DNA of 60,194 bases from JAVVHH01 sp964235765 (GCA_964235765.1 CAXSDH010000014.1:1-60194), one strand, 5' to 3'. Shown: positions 51,160 to 60,190, counted from the first letter of the stretch. Made by a program: numbers and translations. Notes: generated from the letters alone by a model not told the origin.

Positions 51160-51951
51160 ATGCCCGAATCCGCCCAGCCAAAGCCACCCCGTGTCGCGCT
51201 GTTCGTTACTTGCCTGGTGGACCTGCATCGCCCCACCGTCGGCTTTGCGGCCATCAAATTACTGGAACAGGCGGGCTGCCAGGTCGAGGTGCCGCTGGCG
51301 CAGACCTGTTGCGGCCAGCCCGCCTACAACGGCGGCGACCGCGGCACCGCGCGCGACCTTGCCCGCGCCGTGCTGGACGCCTTCGGCGGCTACGATTACG
51401 TGGTGGTCCCCTCCGGGTCCTGCGGCGGCCAGATCAAGCACCACCTGCCGCATCTGTTCGACGACGACCCCAATCTGCGCGCCCGCGCCGACGCACTCGG
51501 CGCCCGCACCTTCGAACTGGTCAGCTTCCTCACCGACGTGCTCGGGGTGGAAGATGTCGGCGTCGCCTATGCCGGGCTCGCCACGTATCACGACAGTTGC
51601 TCTGGCCTTCGCGAGTTGGGCATCAAGGCGCAGCCCCGTGCCTTGCTTCGGAGCGTTGCGGGTCTTGAGCTGCGGGAAATGGCGGAGCCGGACGTCTGCT
51701 GCGGCTTCGGCGGCACGTTTTGCGTGAAGTATCCTGAGATTTCCACCCGAATGGTCTCGGATAAGACGGCCGACATCGTCGCGACCGGCGCCGACACGCT
51801 GCTTGCCGGCGACATGGGTTGCTTGCTGAACATGGCCGGCCGGCTGACGCGGCAGGGTAGCGACGTCCGCGTCCGCCACATCGCCGAAGTGCTGGCCGGC
51901 ATGACGGACGAGGTGCCACCTATCGGCCATGTGACAGCAGAACGAAACTAG
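51160..51951 (+). CDS. lutA: lactate utilisation Fe-S protein LutA
   Basis: A 263-residue protein with two CCG domains: Thr-Cys-Cys-Gly-Gln-Pro-Ala-Tyr-Asn (about 41-49) and Cys-Cys-Gly-Phe-Gly-Gly-Thr-Phe-Cys (about 172-180), plus Gly-Ser-Cys-Gly-Gly and His-Asp-Ser-Cys. LutA is one of three subunits of the LutABC L-lactate-oxidising complex. The ATG at 51160 has GGTGG before it; a GTG at 51151 is also in frame. lutB and lutC lie about 2 kb downstream rather than adjacent. Confidence 0.92.
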   Translation: MPESAQPKPPRVALFVTCLVDLHRPTVGFAAIKLLEQAGCQVEVPLAQTCCGQPAYNGGDRGTARDLARAVLDAFGGYDYVVVPSGSCGGQIKHHLPHLFDDDPNLRARADALGARTFELVSFLTDVLGVEDVGVAYAGLATYHDSCSGLRELGIKAQPRALLRSVAGLELREMAEPDVCCGFGGTFCVKYPEISTRMVSDKTADIVATGADTLLAGDMGCLLNMAGRLTRQGSDVRVRHIAEVLAGMTDEVPPIGHVTAERN

Positions 51952-52023
51952 GGCAGCCCAGCCGCATTAGTGGCGCGTAGGCGCACTTGCGCGAACGAAC
52001 GCCGAAGCAACCCGGAGCGAACC

Positions 52024-52665
52024 ATGAAGTCGATGAACGACCTGTTGCTGCACTTCCTCCAGGACATCTACTACGCCGAAAAATTAGGGCTCCGAGGCAT
52101 GGCGAAAATGGCCAAGTCGGTCGAGAATCCGGAGCTGAAGCAAGCGATCTTGGCGCACCGCGACCAGAGCCAGACCCAGGTCAGCCGCCTCGACCAAGTC
52201 TTCGAGGAACTCGGCAAGCGCCCTCGCGGAAAAACCTGCGCTGCCATGGACGGTCTTTCCGAGGAGGCGGACGAGGCCGTGGAGGAAGGCGAGAAGGGTC
52301 CCGTGCTGGATGCCGCCCTGATCGCCTGCGCCCAAGCGGTCGAGCACTACGAAATCGCCCGCTACGGCGCCATGGCCGCCTGGGCCAAAACCCTGGGCCT
52401 CACGCAATCGGCCGAGCTGCTGCAGCAGACGCTCGACGAGGAAAAGGAGAGCGACCGCCTGCTGAACGACATCGCCGAACGCGCGCTCAATCAGGAAGCG
52501 GCGGAGTCCGGCGAGGAAGACGAGGATGACGGCGAGGGCGAGGATGAGAGCCCAAAGGCCGAGGAGGCGCCGCCGGCCAAGAAGCGCGCCAAGCCGGCTG
52601 CCAAAACGCCGGCTCCGAAGCCAGCCCCGGGAAAAAAACCGGCCAAGCGCGCGGCTCGTAAGTAG
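52024..52665 (+). CDS. DUF892 (YciE/YciF) ferritin-like protein with Lys/Ala/Pro tail
   Basis: A 213-residue protein. Residues ~1-160 match DUF892 ferritin-like stress proteins (Leu-Gln-Asp-Ile-Tyr-Tyr-Ala-Glu near 13, His-Tyr-Glu-Ile-Ala-Arg-Tyr near 115, Glu-Glu-Lys-Glu-Ser-Asp near 142), whose Glu and His may bind a di-metal site. Then comes a strongly acidic stretch (about 165-183) and a basic Lys/Ala/Pro-rich tail (about 184-213) like the C-terminus of histone H1-type proteins. The tail is not part of the family and suggests DNA association. The gene stands between lutA and lutB. Confidence 0.88.
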   Translation: MKSMNDLLLHFLQDIYYAEKLGLRGMAKMAKSVENPELKQAILAHRDQSQTQVSRLDQVFEELGKRPRGKTCAAMDGLSEEADEAVEEGEKGPVLDAALIACAQAVEHYEIARYGAMAAWAKTLGLTQSAELLQQTLDEEKESDRLLNDIAERALNQEAAESGEEDEDDGEGEDESPKAEEAPPAKKRAKPAAKTPAPKPAPGKKPAKRAARK

Positions 52666-52666
52666 G

Positions 52667-53845
52667 CTAACCCGCGAAGAGACACCCCGCCGCCCGGCTG
52701 AAGGCCCGGTCGGCGGGCGTCGTGCGCAACGGCGTGTAGAAGTCCCACTCTCCGGCCGGGTCGGCCGCCGCCTTGACCCGGAACAAGTGCATCGGGTGCG
52801 CGACACTCCCGTTCGCTCGCACGTCGCTGAGGCCGAACAGCGCGTCCTCAGCGGGGACGCGCTTCATGGCGGCAACTGTCACTGCCCCGTGCGCCGGGTC
52901 CGCCCCCGTGGCTACCGTTCGCAACAGATGGTTCACCGCCGAAAATACCCCGGCGTGCACCATGGTGGGCGGAATACCTCGATTGCGCGGCGCGAACTGC
53001 CCGGCGAACGCGCGCGTCCCAGCGTTCATGTTCCAGTAGAACGGCTCCGTCACGAGCATTCCCTGCGCATCATCGAGCCCGATCGCCCTCACATTGGTCA
53101 GCAGGCATAGCGGGCTCGCAATACGTTGCCCGCCCCGGGCGATGCCGAACTCGGCCGCCTGCTTCACCAGAGTCTCGAACGGCGCCCCGGTGCAGGCCAA
53201 GGCCACCACCCGCGCCCCGCTTGCCCGTGCCTGCAGCAACAACGCGGAAAAGTCTGCCGTCTCATTCGGGAATCGGGCGCCGCCCAGCACCCGCCCGCCC
53301 CCCGCCTCCACCACGGCCGTGATGTCCGCCTGCAAGCTGTGCCCGAACGCGTAATCGGCGGCGAGGAAGAACCAGCTATCCCCACCCTCCGCCAGCACTG
53401 CTCGGCCAGTGCTGGCCGCCAGCGCCGCCGTGTCATAGGTCCATTGCAGGTGGTTTGGGCTGCAAGCCGCTCCCGTCAGCAGGGTCGTCCCCGCGCCGCT
53501 GAACAAGGCGATCCGGTCCCGCTCCCGCGTGATCGAAGCCACCGCCAGCGCCGTCGCCGAGTTCGGCACGTCCACCACCGCGTGCACGCCATCCCTGTCG
53601 AACCAGGCACGCGCGATCCCTGCCCCCACGTCCGGCCGCTCGCCCATGTCGGCCGCCAGCAGCGTCGCCGGGATTGCGGGCCATGCCTCCAGCGCCATTT
53701 GCGCGGCCAGCACCGACCCGGTTCCCGCCCCGTCGGCCGCCGGGCCGGCGAGCGTGGTCAGCACACCCAGCCGCAACGGCGGCTGGGCCCGCGCGGCGAA
53801 GGGGACGGCAAGCGCGGCAGCGATCAAGGATCGGCGGGTCGGCAT
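52667..53845 (-). CDS. ABC transporter substrate-binding protein, branched-chain amino acid (LivK) type
   Basis: A 392-residue periplasmic protein. ATG at 53845; signal peptide with Arg-Arg near residue 4 ending at Ala-Arg-Ala-Gln (about 21). Leu-Gly-Val-Leu-Thr-Thr-Leu-Ala-Gly-Pro-Ala, Gly-Arg-Ala-Val-Leu-Ala-Glu-Gly-Gly and Ala-Asp-Tyr-Ala-Phe-Gly are Peripla_BP_6-type features. It is inverted relative to lutA and lutBC and ends 1 nt from the DUF892 stop. Possibly it binds a lactate-related or other small acid; no permease or ATPase genes are present. Confidence 0.88.
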   Translation of the reverse strand: MPTRRSLIAAALAVPFAARAQPPLRLGVLTTLAGPAADGAGTGSVLAAQMALEAWPAIPATLLAADMGERPDVGAGIARAWFDRDGVHAVVDVPNSATALAVASITRERDRIALFSGAGTTLLTGAACSPNHLQWTYDTAALAASTGRAVLAEGGDSWFFLAADYAFGHSLQADITAVVEAGGGRVLGGARFPNETADFSALLLQARASGARVVALACTGAPFETLVKQAAEFGIARGGQRIASPLCLLTNVRAIGLDDAQGMLVTEPFYWNMNAGTRAFAGQFAPRNRGIPPTMVHAGVFSAVNHLLRTVATGADPAHGAVTVAAMKRVPAEDALFGLSDVRANGSVAHPMHLFRVKAAADPAGEWDFYTPLRTTPADRAFSRAAGCLFAG

Positions 53846-53905
53846 GCGCGCTGTGTGGCAGTCTCCGCCTACTCGCGCTAGATAGGCTCCAGGAGACTCC
53901 GTCCG

Positions 53906-55330
53906 ATGCTGACCACTTCGCCCGCCTTCAAGCAGAACGCCCATAAGGCCCTGGCCGATGCCGGCCTGCAAAAGGCGCTGAAGTTCAGCAAACCCCAGTT
54001 CATGGCCCGGCGCACCGCCGCTGTCGCCAACCTGCCCGAGTTCGAGCAGCTTCGCGACATCGGGCGCGACATCAAGAACCATACCCTGGCCAATCTCGAC
54101 TTCTACCTGCAAACCTTCGCCGACAACGTCGAGCGTGCCGGCGGCCACGTCCACTGGTGCAGTACGGCCGACGAGGCCCGCGCCGCGGTTCTGAAAATCT
54201 GCCAAGACTCCGGCGCCCGGACCGTCACCAAAGGCAAGAGCATGATCTCGGAGGAACTGGGCATCAACGCCCACCTCCAGGCCCACGGCGTCGCACCCTT
54301 CGAGACCGACCTCGGCGAATACATCATCCAGTTGCGCGACGAGACGCCCAGCCACATCATCGCCCCTGCCTTCCACCTCAACCGCGAGGACTGGGAGGCG
54401 CAATTCCGCATCTCCCACACCGACCTGCCCGCCGACCGCGTGTTCGGCGAGCGCCGCGACATCCTCACCGAGGCCCGCGGCCGCCTGCGCGCCAAGTTCC
54501 TCGCCGCCGACGTCGGCATCACGGGCGCCAACTTCCTCATCGCCGAGACCGGGAGCAGCGTCATCGTCACCAACGAGGGCAACGGCGACCTCACGCAGAC
54601 CCTGCCGCGCATCCATATCGCGCTGGCCAGCATCGAGAAATGCGTCCCTACCCTCGAGGACGCGACCAGCCTTCTCCGTATCCTCGCCCGCTCGGCCACG
54701 GGGCAGGATTTCTCGGTCTATACCACCTTCAGCACCGGTGCCCGTCGCCCCGCCGACCTGGACGGGCCCGAGGAGTATCACGTCGTGCTGGTCGATAACG
54801 GCCGCTCCGCCATGATGGGCACCGAGTTCCAGGAGATGCTGCGCTGCATCCGCTGCGCCGCCTGCATGAACCACTGCCCGGTCTACGGCGCCGTCGGCGG
54901 CCATGCCTATGGCTGGGTGTACCCCGGCCCCATGGGCAGCGTGCTCACGCCCAGCCTGATCGGCGTGGACAAAGCCGGCCACCTGCCCAACGCCAGCACC
55001 TTCTGCGGCAAATGCGAGAGCGTGTGCCCGGTCAAGATCCCGTTGCCCAAGATGATGCGGCACTGGCGCGAGCGGGAGTTCGAGCGGCATCTGCAACCCG
55101 CAGGCATCCGCACCAACCTCGCCCTCTGGGCCTGGTTCGCCCGCCGCCCCGCCTTCTATCGCGCGGCCACCCGGCTCGCCGCGGCCGCGCTCGGCCTGAT
55201 GGGCCGCCACCGCGGCCGGTTCGCGAGCTTGCCGCTCGCCGGCGGTTGGACCGCAAGCCGGGACCTGCCAGCCCCCGAGGGGGACACCTTCTTCAGCCGC
55301 TACAAGCGCCAGCAACGGACGAGGGCATGA
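53906..55330 (+). CDS. lutB: lactate utilisation Fe-S protein LutB
   Basis: A 474-residue subunit of the LutABC lactate dehydrogenase. The N-terminal LUD domain (about 60-290) has Gly-Lys-Ser-Met-Ile-Ser-Glu-Glu and Ile-Ala-Glu-Thr-Gly-Ser-Ser. Two ferredoxin-type clusters follow, Cys-Ile-Arg-Cys-Ala-Ala-Cys-Met-Asn-His-Cys-Pro (about 315-326) and Cys-Gly-Lys-Cys-Glu-Ser-Val-Cys-Pro (about 368-376). GGAG lies about 10 nt before the ATG. The stop overlaps lutC. Confidence 0.95.
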   Translation: MLTTSPAFKQNAHKALADAGLQKALKFSKPQFMARRTAAVANLPEFEQLRDIGRDIKNHTLANLDFYLQTFADNVERAGGHVHWCSTADEARAAVLKICQDSGARTVTKGKSMISEELGINAHLQAHGVAPFETDLGEYIIQLRDETPSHIIAPAFHLNREDWEAQFRISHTDLPADRVFGERRDILTEARGRLRAKFLAADVGITGANFLIAETGSSVIVTNEGNGDLTQTLPRIHIALASIEKCVPTLEDATSLLRILARSATGQDFSVYTTFSTGARRPADLDGPEEYHVVLVDNGRSAMMGTEFQEMLRCIRCAACMNHCPVYGAVGGHAYGWVYPGPMGSVLTPSLIGVDKAGHLPNASTFCGKCESVCPVKIPLPKMMRHWREREFERHLQPAGIRTNLALWAWFARRPAFYRAATRLAAAALGLMGRHRGRFASLPLAGGWTASRDLPAPEGDTFFSRYKRQQRTRA

Positions 55331-56028
55331 GCCGGGAGGCGATCCTCGGTGCCATCCGCCGTGGTTTGAAGCGCGGCGAACTGCCGGCCGACCAGCAAGC
55401 CATGCTGCGCGCACGCCTGGCCAAACCGCCGCGCCACCTCATCCCCGCCCGCAGCCAGGTGCCGCGGCCCGACCAGATCACGCTGTTGATCCGCAACGTC
55501 GAGAAGGAGTTCGCGACCATCGTGCGGGTGCCGGACGCGGCGGCCGTGCCCGACGCCGTGGGCGACTATCTCGCCGCGCAGAACCTGCCCGGCGATTTCG
55601 CCATGTCGCCGCACCCGGAACTGCAGGCGATCCCCTGGTCGCGGCGGCCGATGCTGGAGGTTCGCGAGGGCAGGGCGCATGACACCGACCTGGTCAGCGT
55701 GCAGCACGCCTTCGCTGCGGTGGCGGAAACCGGAACGCTGATGCTGCCCAGCGGTCCGCAGCGCCCGACCACCATCAACCTGTTGCCCGACACGGCCATC
55801 GCGATCCTGCGCGCGTCCCGTGTCGTCGGCGCTTATGAGGACGCTTGGGACCTGCTTCGGGCTGAAGGCCCGGCCGGTGCCCTCATGCCCCGCAACGTCA
55901 TGCTGGTAACCGGCCCTTCGCGCTCGGCCGATATCGAGCAGACCCTGGAACTCGGCGCCCACGGACCGCGCCGCTTGCACATAGTTTTGATAGAGGATGA
56001 TCCGGCCGCACGGCCGCCTATCGATTGA
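55327..56028 (+). CDS. lutC: lactate utilisation protein LutC (LUD domain)
   Basis: A 233-residue LUD-domain protein; ATG overlapping the lutB stop (ATGA). Features are an N-terminal helix with Ile-Leu-Gly-Ala-Ile-Arg, Val-Ala-Glu-Thr-Gly-Thr-Leu-Met-Leu near 137, Pro-Thr-Thr-Ile-Asn-Leu-Leu-Pro near 150 and Val-Thr-Gly-Pro-Ser-Arg-Ser-Ala-Asp-Ile near 198. It completes LutABC together with the separated lutA. The 3' end overlaps the minus-strand ORF at 56018 by 11 nt. Confidence 0.94.
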   Translation: MSREAILGAIRRGLKRGELPADQQAMLRARLAKPPRHLIPARSQVPRPDQITLLIRNVEKEFATIVRVPDAAAVPDAVGDYLAAQNLPGDFAMSPHPELQAIPWSRRPMLEVREGRAHDTDLVSVQHAFAAVAETGTLMLPSGPQRPTTINLLPDTAIAILRASRVVGAYEDAWDLLRAEGPAGALMPRNVMLVTGPSRSADIEQTLELGAHGPRRLHIVLIEDDPAARPPID

Positions 56029-56281
56029 GCGTCCCGTTCCGCTGGTAGTGCTGCAATTGGTGAATTTCGGCAGATCCTGCGTGGCCGGGTTCCACGGAGC
56101 ATCTGCGCTCCTCGGCCATTTGGCTCAATAGCGACTTGCAGGAGATTTCGTCATAAGCGGCCCAGGCAAGCAGGAGCAGCTTGTTGGCTTTAACATGATG
56201 GCCCATTACCCGTGCCCAATCGGCAAGGTCGGCCAACCGCTCCGCAACGTCCCGCTGATCCCGCAGCAATCGCTGTTCCAT
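56018..56281 (-). CDS. hypothetical protein
   Basis: An 87-residue ORF with no family known to me. The first ~60 residues are predicted to be helical (Leu, Ala, Arg and Asp rich, one His-His); the rest is polar. It is the only substantial ORF in the space between lutC and the helicase gene. Start ATG at 56281 has AATGG/GGTGG-like sequence upstream. It may be a real small protein or a chance frame. Confidence 0.4.
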   Translation of the reverse strand: MEQRLLRDQRDVAERLADLADWARVMGHHVKANKLLLLAWAAYDEISCKSLLSQMAEERRCSVEPGHAGSAEIHQLQHYQRNGTLNR

Positions 56282-56370
56282 GGGTGGAATGGTAGCGTCT
56301 TCTCACGCGAACTGAACTCAATTTATCGAGCGCGCGCCCCTATGTTGACTGAACCTTAACGTTTCTGGTC

Positions 56371-58038
56371 CTAACCTCGCGCAGCCCGCGGTTGCTTTCG
56401 GCTCACATAGGACCGCCCGGGCCGTGCCCCCGAGGTTCGCGCATCCGCACCCGCGGTTGCGGGCTCGATTCGTGGCTCATGCGCGCCGGCGTTCTCGACG
56501 GCAGCCATGAAGCGGGCCGATGCCTCTGCGGCAATCTCGAACCGGGTGTCGGTATCGAAAATCCGGATAGCGCCGATATCGGCCTTGGTCACCCCGCCAA
56601 GCCGGCAAATCAGCGGCACCAGCCACTTCGGATCGGCGTTGTTCCGCCGCCCCACCGAGAGCCGGAACCATGCGCCGCCGGAGATGGTCCGCTGCGGCGC
56701 CCGCGGCTCCCGCGCCTCCGCGCTCGGCGCCGTGTGGAAATTGTCCTCGGGCGCCGGAAGCTTCGCCCGCTGCGTCCGCACCAGCGCCGCGGCAATCCGC
56801 TCCGGCGTCGACCCGGCGAGCAGCAGCCGTCCCAGCTCCAAATCCTCCTCGGAAGCCTCTTCCGCCAGCACCGGGTCGGCTAGCAGCCGCTCCTGATCGC
56901 GGGCCCGGATCAACTCGGCCGAGGGCGGCTCGCTCCATCCCGCGTCCACTCCGGCGGACGCCAGCAGTTGCTCGGCCCGGCGCCGCCGCACGAACGGCAC
57001 CAGCAGCACCGAGGTGCCCTTGCGGCCGGCCCGCCCCGTTCGCCCGCTCCGATGCAGCATGGTTTCCTTGTTGGTCGGCAGGTCCGCGTGGATCACTAGG
57101 TCGAGGTCCGGCAAATCCAGCCCGCGCGCCGCAACGTCCGTCGCCACGCACACCCGGGACCGGCCATCCCGCAACGATTGCAGCGCCCCGGTGCGCTCGT
57201 TCTGGGTGAGCTCTCCCGACAAGGCCACCGCGTCGAAACCACGCTCCAGCAACCGCCCTTGCAGCCGACGCACGCCCTCGCGGGTGGCGCAAAAGACAAG
57301 GGCAGCCCGCGCCTCGAAGTAGCGCAGCACGTTCACCGCCGCCCGCTCCACGTCGTGCGGCGCAACCGTCACGGCCCGGTATTCGATGTCGCCATGCGGC
57401 TGCCCTTTGCCGCCAGCGTCGATTCGCAGGCTGTCCCGCTGGTAGCGGCGGGCCAACGACGCGATCTCCTTGGGGATGGTGGCCGAGAACATCAGCGTGC
57501 GCCGGCCCTCGGCCGTCGCATCCAGGATGAACTCGAGATCCTCGCGGAACCCTAGATCCAGCATCTCGTCGGCTTCGTCCAGCACGGCGACGCGCAGCGC
57601 CGAGAGGTCCAGCCGCGACCGCTCCAGGTGATCGCGCAGCCGGCCCGGCGTTCCCACCACGATATGGCATCCCGCCTCGAGCGCCCGCTGCTCCGCCCGG
57701 CTGTCCATCCCGCCGACGCAGGAGGCGATGCGCGCGCCGGTCTGCGAGTAAAGCCAGACCAGCTCGCCCTTCACCTGCATGGCCAGTTCTCGCGTCGGCG
57801 CGATCACCAGGGCGAGCGGTGCGCCGGGCCGCCCGAAGCTCTCGGCGTCCTCCAGCAGGGTCGGCGCGAACGCCAGGCCGAACGCGACCGTCTTGCCCGA
57901 ACCGGTTTGCGCCGAGACCAGCAGGTCGCGCCCCGCCGCTTCGTCCACCAGCACGGCACTCTGAACCGGCGTAGGTTCCGCGTAGTCACGTGCATCGAGG
58001 GCGCGGGCAAGCGCTGGATTGACAGCAGGAAAGGGCAT
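56371..58038 (-). CDS. DEAD-box RNA helicase, DbpA-like
   Basis: A 555-residue cytoplasmic helicase. Motifs in order: Q motif Pro-Thr-Pro-Val-Gln (about 21), Ala-Gln-Thr-Gly-Ser-Gly-Lys-Thr (about 44-51), Pro-Thr-Arg-Glu-Leu, Asp-Glu-Ala-Asp (about 155), Ser-Ala-Thr (about 187), and Val-Ala-Thr-Asp-Val-Ala-Ala-Arg-Gly-Leu-Asp with His-Arg-Ser-Gly-Arg-Thr-Gly-Arg. The C-terminal region (about 455-530) resembles the DbpA RNA-binding domain, which targets hairpin 92 of 23S rRNA. This suggests a role in 50S ribosome assembly. The tail is basic and low-complexity. Confidence 0.94.
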   Translation of the reverse strand: MPFPAVNPALARALDARDYAEPTPVQSAVLVDEAAGRDLLVSAQTGSGKTVAFGLAFAPTLLEDAESFGRPGAPLALVIAPTRELAMQVKGELVWLYSQTGARIASCVGGMDSRAEQRALEAGCHIVVGTPGRLRDHLERSRLDLSALRVAVLDEADEMLDLGFREDLEFILDATAEGRRTLMFSATIPKEIASLARRYQRDSLRIDAGGKGQPHGDIEYRAVTVAPHDVERAAVNVLRYFEARAALVFCATREGVRRLQGRLLERGFDAVALSGELTQNERTGALQSLRDGRSRVCVATDVAARGLDLPDLDLVIHADLPTNKETMLHRSGRTGRAGRKGTSVLLVPFVRRRRAEQLLASAGVDAGWSEPPSAELIRARDQERLLADPVLAEEASEEDLELGRLLLAGSTPERIAAALVRTQRAKLPAPEDNFHTAPSAEAREPRAPQRTISGGAWFRLSVGRRNNADPKWLVPLICRLGGVTKADIGAIRIFDTDTRFEIAAEASARFMAAVENAGAHEPRIEPATAGADARTSGARPGRSYVSRKQPRAARG

Positions 58039-58272
58039 AAGGGTCCAGTTCGGCGAGTGCGGAAACGGCTCGATTGGCTACCGCATACGCCATAACACGG
58101 CACAGAAGCGAGCGTTGCTTGCGCACATCAGGCCAGCATCAGGTGACCGGCCCTGCGACTGTGGCGGAACCGGCGCTTAACGATGCCGTGCAGCATGCCT
58201 CGACTGCCAAGGAGCCTCCAATGCCCAGCCGCATTGAAGGCTGCCGCGGCTGTCGCAGCCCCCTCGGCCGGC

Positions 58273-59091
58273 TTAACGGCCGGTAAAGGCCGGCTTACGT
58301 TTTTCCATGAATGCGGTTCGCCCCTCGGTGTAATCCGCGCTGTCAAAGCAGGTTGAGACCGCCTTCTCCACCCCCGCCATGTCGCGGTCCGATGGGTCCC
58401 GGAGCGCCTGTGCCAGGATGAACTTCATTCCGCGCACCGAAAGCGGGGCGTTCCCGGCAATCCCGCGCGCCAGCTTGGCGACGGTGGCCTCCAATTCGGC
58501 ATCCGGCACGACCTGGTTGACCAGGCCGATCCGCTGCGCCTCCAAGGCCCCGATCCGCTCGCCCGTAAACAGCAGGGTCCGGGCATGCGCATGCCCCACG
58601 AGCGAGATCAGCCGTCGGACCATATCGAACCCATAGGCAATGCCGAGCTTGGCGGCCGGAATGCCGAACGTGCTGCTCTCGCCGGCGATGCGAAGGTCAG
58701 CGCCCATCGCAATCCCCAGTCCGCCGCCCAGGCAAAAGCCCTGGATGCGAGCGATGACCGGCTTATGGTAGCCCGACAGCCGCGCCCGGCCGGCGCTGGT
58801 CACCTTGTCGTACTCCTTCTGCGCCTCCGCGTTGCTGCGGCTTTTGGCAAACTGGCTGATGTCCGCGCCAGAAACGAACGCCTTGTCTCCCGCACCCGTC
58901 AGCACCACCACCCGCACTTCGGGGTCGCCGTCCCAGGCATCGAGGATGCTGGTCATCCCGTCCCACATCTCGACCGACATGGCGTTGCGCTTCTCCGGCT
59001 GGTTGAAGGTGATCAACCCCACCCCATCCTGCACCGCCGCCAGCATCTTGCCCGACGCATAGTCCTTCGCGCCCATCACCGCCTGGTCCAT
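58273..59091 (-). CDS. enoyl-CoA hydratase/isomerase family protein
   Basis: A 272-residue crotonase-fold enzyme. Key regions are Asn-Gln-Pro-Glu-Lys-Arg-Asn-Ala (about 30), the oxyanion-hole segment Ser-Gly-Ala-Asp-Ile (about 74-78) and Gln-Gly-Phe-Cys-Leu-Gly-Gly-Gly-Leu (about 118-126). The usual catalytic Glu positions are not obvious: Asp and Gly occur around residue 141, so a reaction other than hydration is possible. Downstream of it, on the minus strand, GC-rich inverted repeats near 58230-58270 could be its terminator. The 234 nt between it and the helicase hold no convincing gene. Confidence 0.9.
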   Translation of the reverse strand: MDQAVMGAKDYASGKMLAAVQDGVGLITFNQPEKRNAMSVEMWDGMTSILDAWDGDPEVRVVVLTGAGDKAFVSGADISQFAKSRSNAEAQKEYDKVTSAGRARLSGYHKPVIARIQGFCLGGGLGIAMGADLRIAGESSTFGIPAAKLGIAYGFDMVRRLISLVGHAHARTLLFTGERIGALEAQRIGLVNQVVPDAELEATVAKLARGIAGNAPLSVRGMKFILAQALRDPSDRDMAGVEKAVSTCFDSADYTEGRTAFMEKRKPAFTGR

Positions 59092-59170
59092 TGGCCCCTC
59101 CCTTTTGCGTCGAGCCTATGGGCGCGGCGGGCGATTGACAATCCGCGCGCCACCTCCGCAGGCTCGCCGC

Positions 59171-60112
59171 ATGGAACAGGACACCTTGCTGCCGCCCAGC
59201 CCGCGCCTGATGGATGGGTTCACCACGCGCCGTGTCGCCACCGCCGGCGCCGAGCTGCATGTGGCGGTGGGCGGGGCCGGGCCACCGTTGCTGCTGCTGC
59301 ATGGCAACCCGCTCACGCATGTCAGTTGGCACAAGGTCGCCCCCAGCCTGGCCCGGCACTTCACCGTGGTCGCTCCCGATCTGCGCGGCTACGGCGACAG
59401 CGGCAAGCCGCCCGGAACGCCGCCGGGCGAAGCCGATCACGCTGCGTACAGCTTTCGCGCCATGGCGCGGGACGGCGTCGAGCTGATGGGGCGGCTGGGT
59501 CATTCGCAGTTCGCCGTCGCTGGCCACGACCGCGGCGCCCGGGTCGCCTTCCGCATGGCGCTCGATCACCCGGAGCAGGTCACCCGCATGGCCTCGCTCG
59601 ACATTGTGCCGACCTATGAGGTGCTGAGCAACGTGACCCTCGGTTGGGGCCTCGAGAGCTATCATTGGTTCTTCATGGCCCAGAAAGCGCCGTTCCCCGA
59701 GCGTCTGATTTGCGCCGATCTGCCGTACTACATTCAATACAAGCTGAACAAAAAGGGCGTCGGCCTCGATATATTCACGCCTGAAGCCATGGCCGAATAC
59801 GTCCGCTGCACGACGCCCGAACAGATCCACGCCATCTGCGAGGATTACCGTGCGACAGTCACCCTAGACTTCGAGATGGACCGCGCCGACTTCGGCAACC
59901 GCCGGATTGCCGCCCCGGTGCTGGTTTTGTGGGGCAGCAACAGCCATGTCGGCCGCCACTTCAAGCCGCTCGAGGCTTGGTCCCCCTGGGCCCCCGACCT
60001 GCGAGGCTGGGCCATTCCCACCGGGCATTATCCGGCCGAACATCGGCCCGACCTGGTCTATGCGGCATTCCAGGACTTCTTCGGCGGCGCAGCAGGGGCC
60101 AACAAGGGATGA
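59171..60112 (+). CDS. alpha/beta hydrolase, fluoroacetate-dehalogenase-like
   Basis: A 313-residue hydrolase. The nucleophile is an Asp (Asp120 in Gly-His-Asp-Arg-Gly-Ala-Arg), not Ser, and the catalytic His is His286 in Thr-Gly-His-Tyr-Pro-Ala-Glu-His. Both, with the HGNP oxyanion motif near residue 43 and Leu-Asp-Ile-Val-Pro-Thr-Tyr after the nucleophile, resemble fluoroacetate dehalogenases and related haloacid/epoxide hydrolases. Arg121 and Arg124 correspond to the carboxylate-binding pair. The ATG at 59171 gives the family length. Whether halogen is removed here is unknown. The tRNA gene follows after 1 nt on the opposite strand. Confidence 0.88.
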   Translation: MEQDTLLPPSPRLMDGFTTRRVATAGAELHVAVGGAGPPLLLLHGNPLTHVSWHKVAPSLARHFTVVAPDLRGYGDSGKPPGTPPGEADHAAYSFRAMARDGVELMGRLGHSQFAVAGHDRGARVAFRMALDHPEQVTRMASLDIVPTYEVLSNVTLGWGLESYHWFFMAQKAPFPERLICADLPYYIQYKLNKKGVGLDIFTPEAMAEYVRCTTPEQIHAICEDYRATVTLDFEMDRADFGNRRIAAPVLVLWGSNSHVGRHFKPLEAWSPWAPDLRGWAIPTGHYPAEHRPDLVYAAFQDFFGGAAGANKG

Positions 60113-60113
60113 G

Positions 60114-60190
60114 TGGTCGGGGCGAGAGGATTCGAACCTCCGGCCTCTTGCTCCCGAAGCAAGCGTACTACCAGGCTGTACTACGCCCCG
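60114..60190 (-). tRNA. tRNA-Pro (anticodon CGG)
   Basis: A 77-nt tRNA on the minus strand. The acceptor stem is CGGGGCG/CGCCCCG, the anticodon stem-loop is CTTGC-TTCGGGA-GCAAG with anticodon CGG (reads CCG), the T-arm is GGAGG-TTCGAAT-CCTCT (one U-G-type or mismatched pair), and the 3' ACCA is encoded (CCA at 60114-60116 in complement). The T loop TTCGAAT is canonical. It stops 3 nt short of the end of the window. Confidence 0.95.

Noticed and set aside
53846..55414. Upstream extension of the LivK-type binding-protein frame across lutB
   Set aside because: A clear signal peptide begins at the ATG at 53845; the extension is antisense to lutB and low-complexity.
58074..58286. 70-codon plus-strand ORF between the helicase and hydratase genes
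   Set aside because: No good ribosome-binding site, overlaps the end of the hydratase gene, composition like background.
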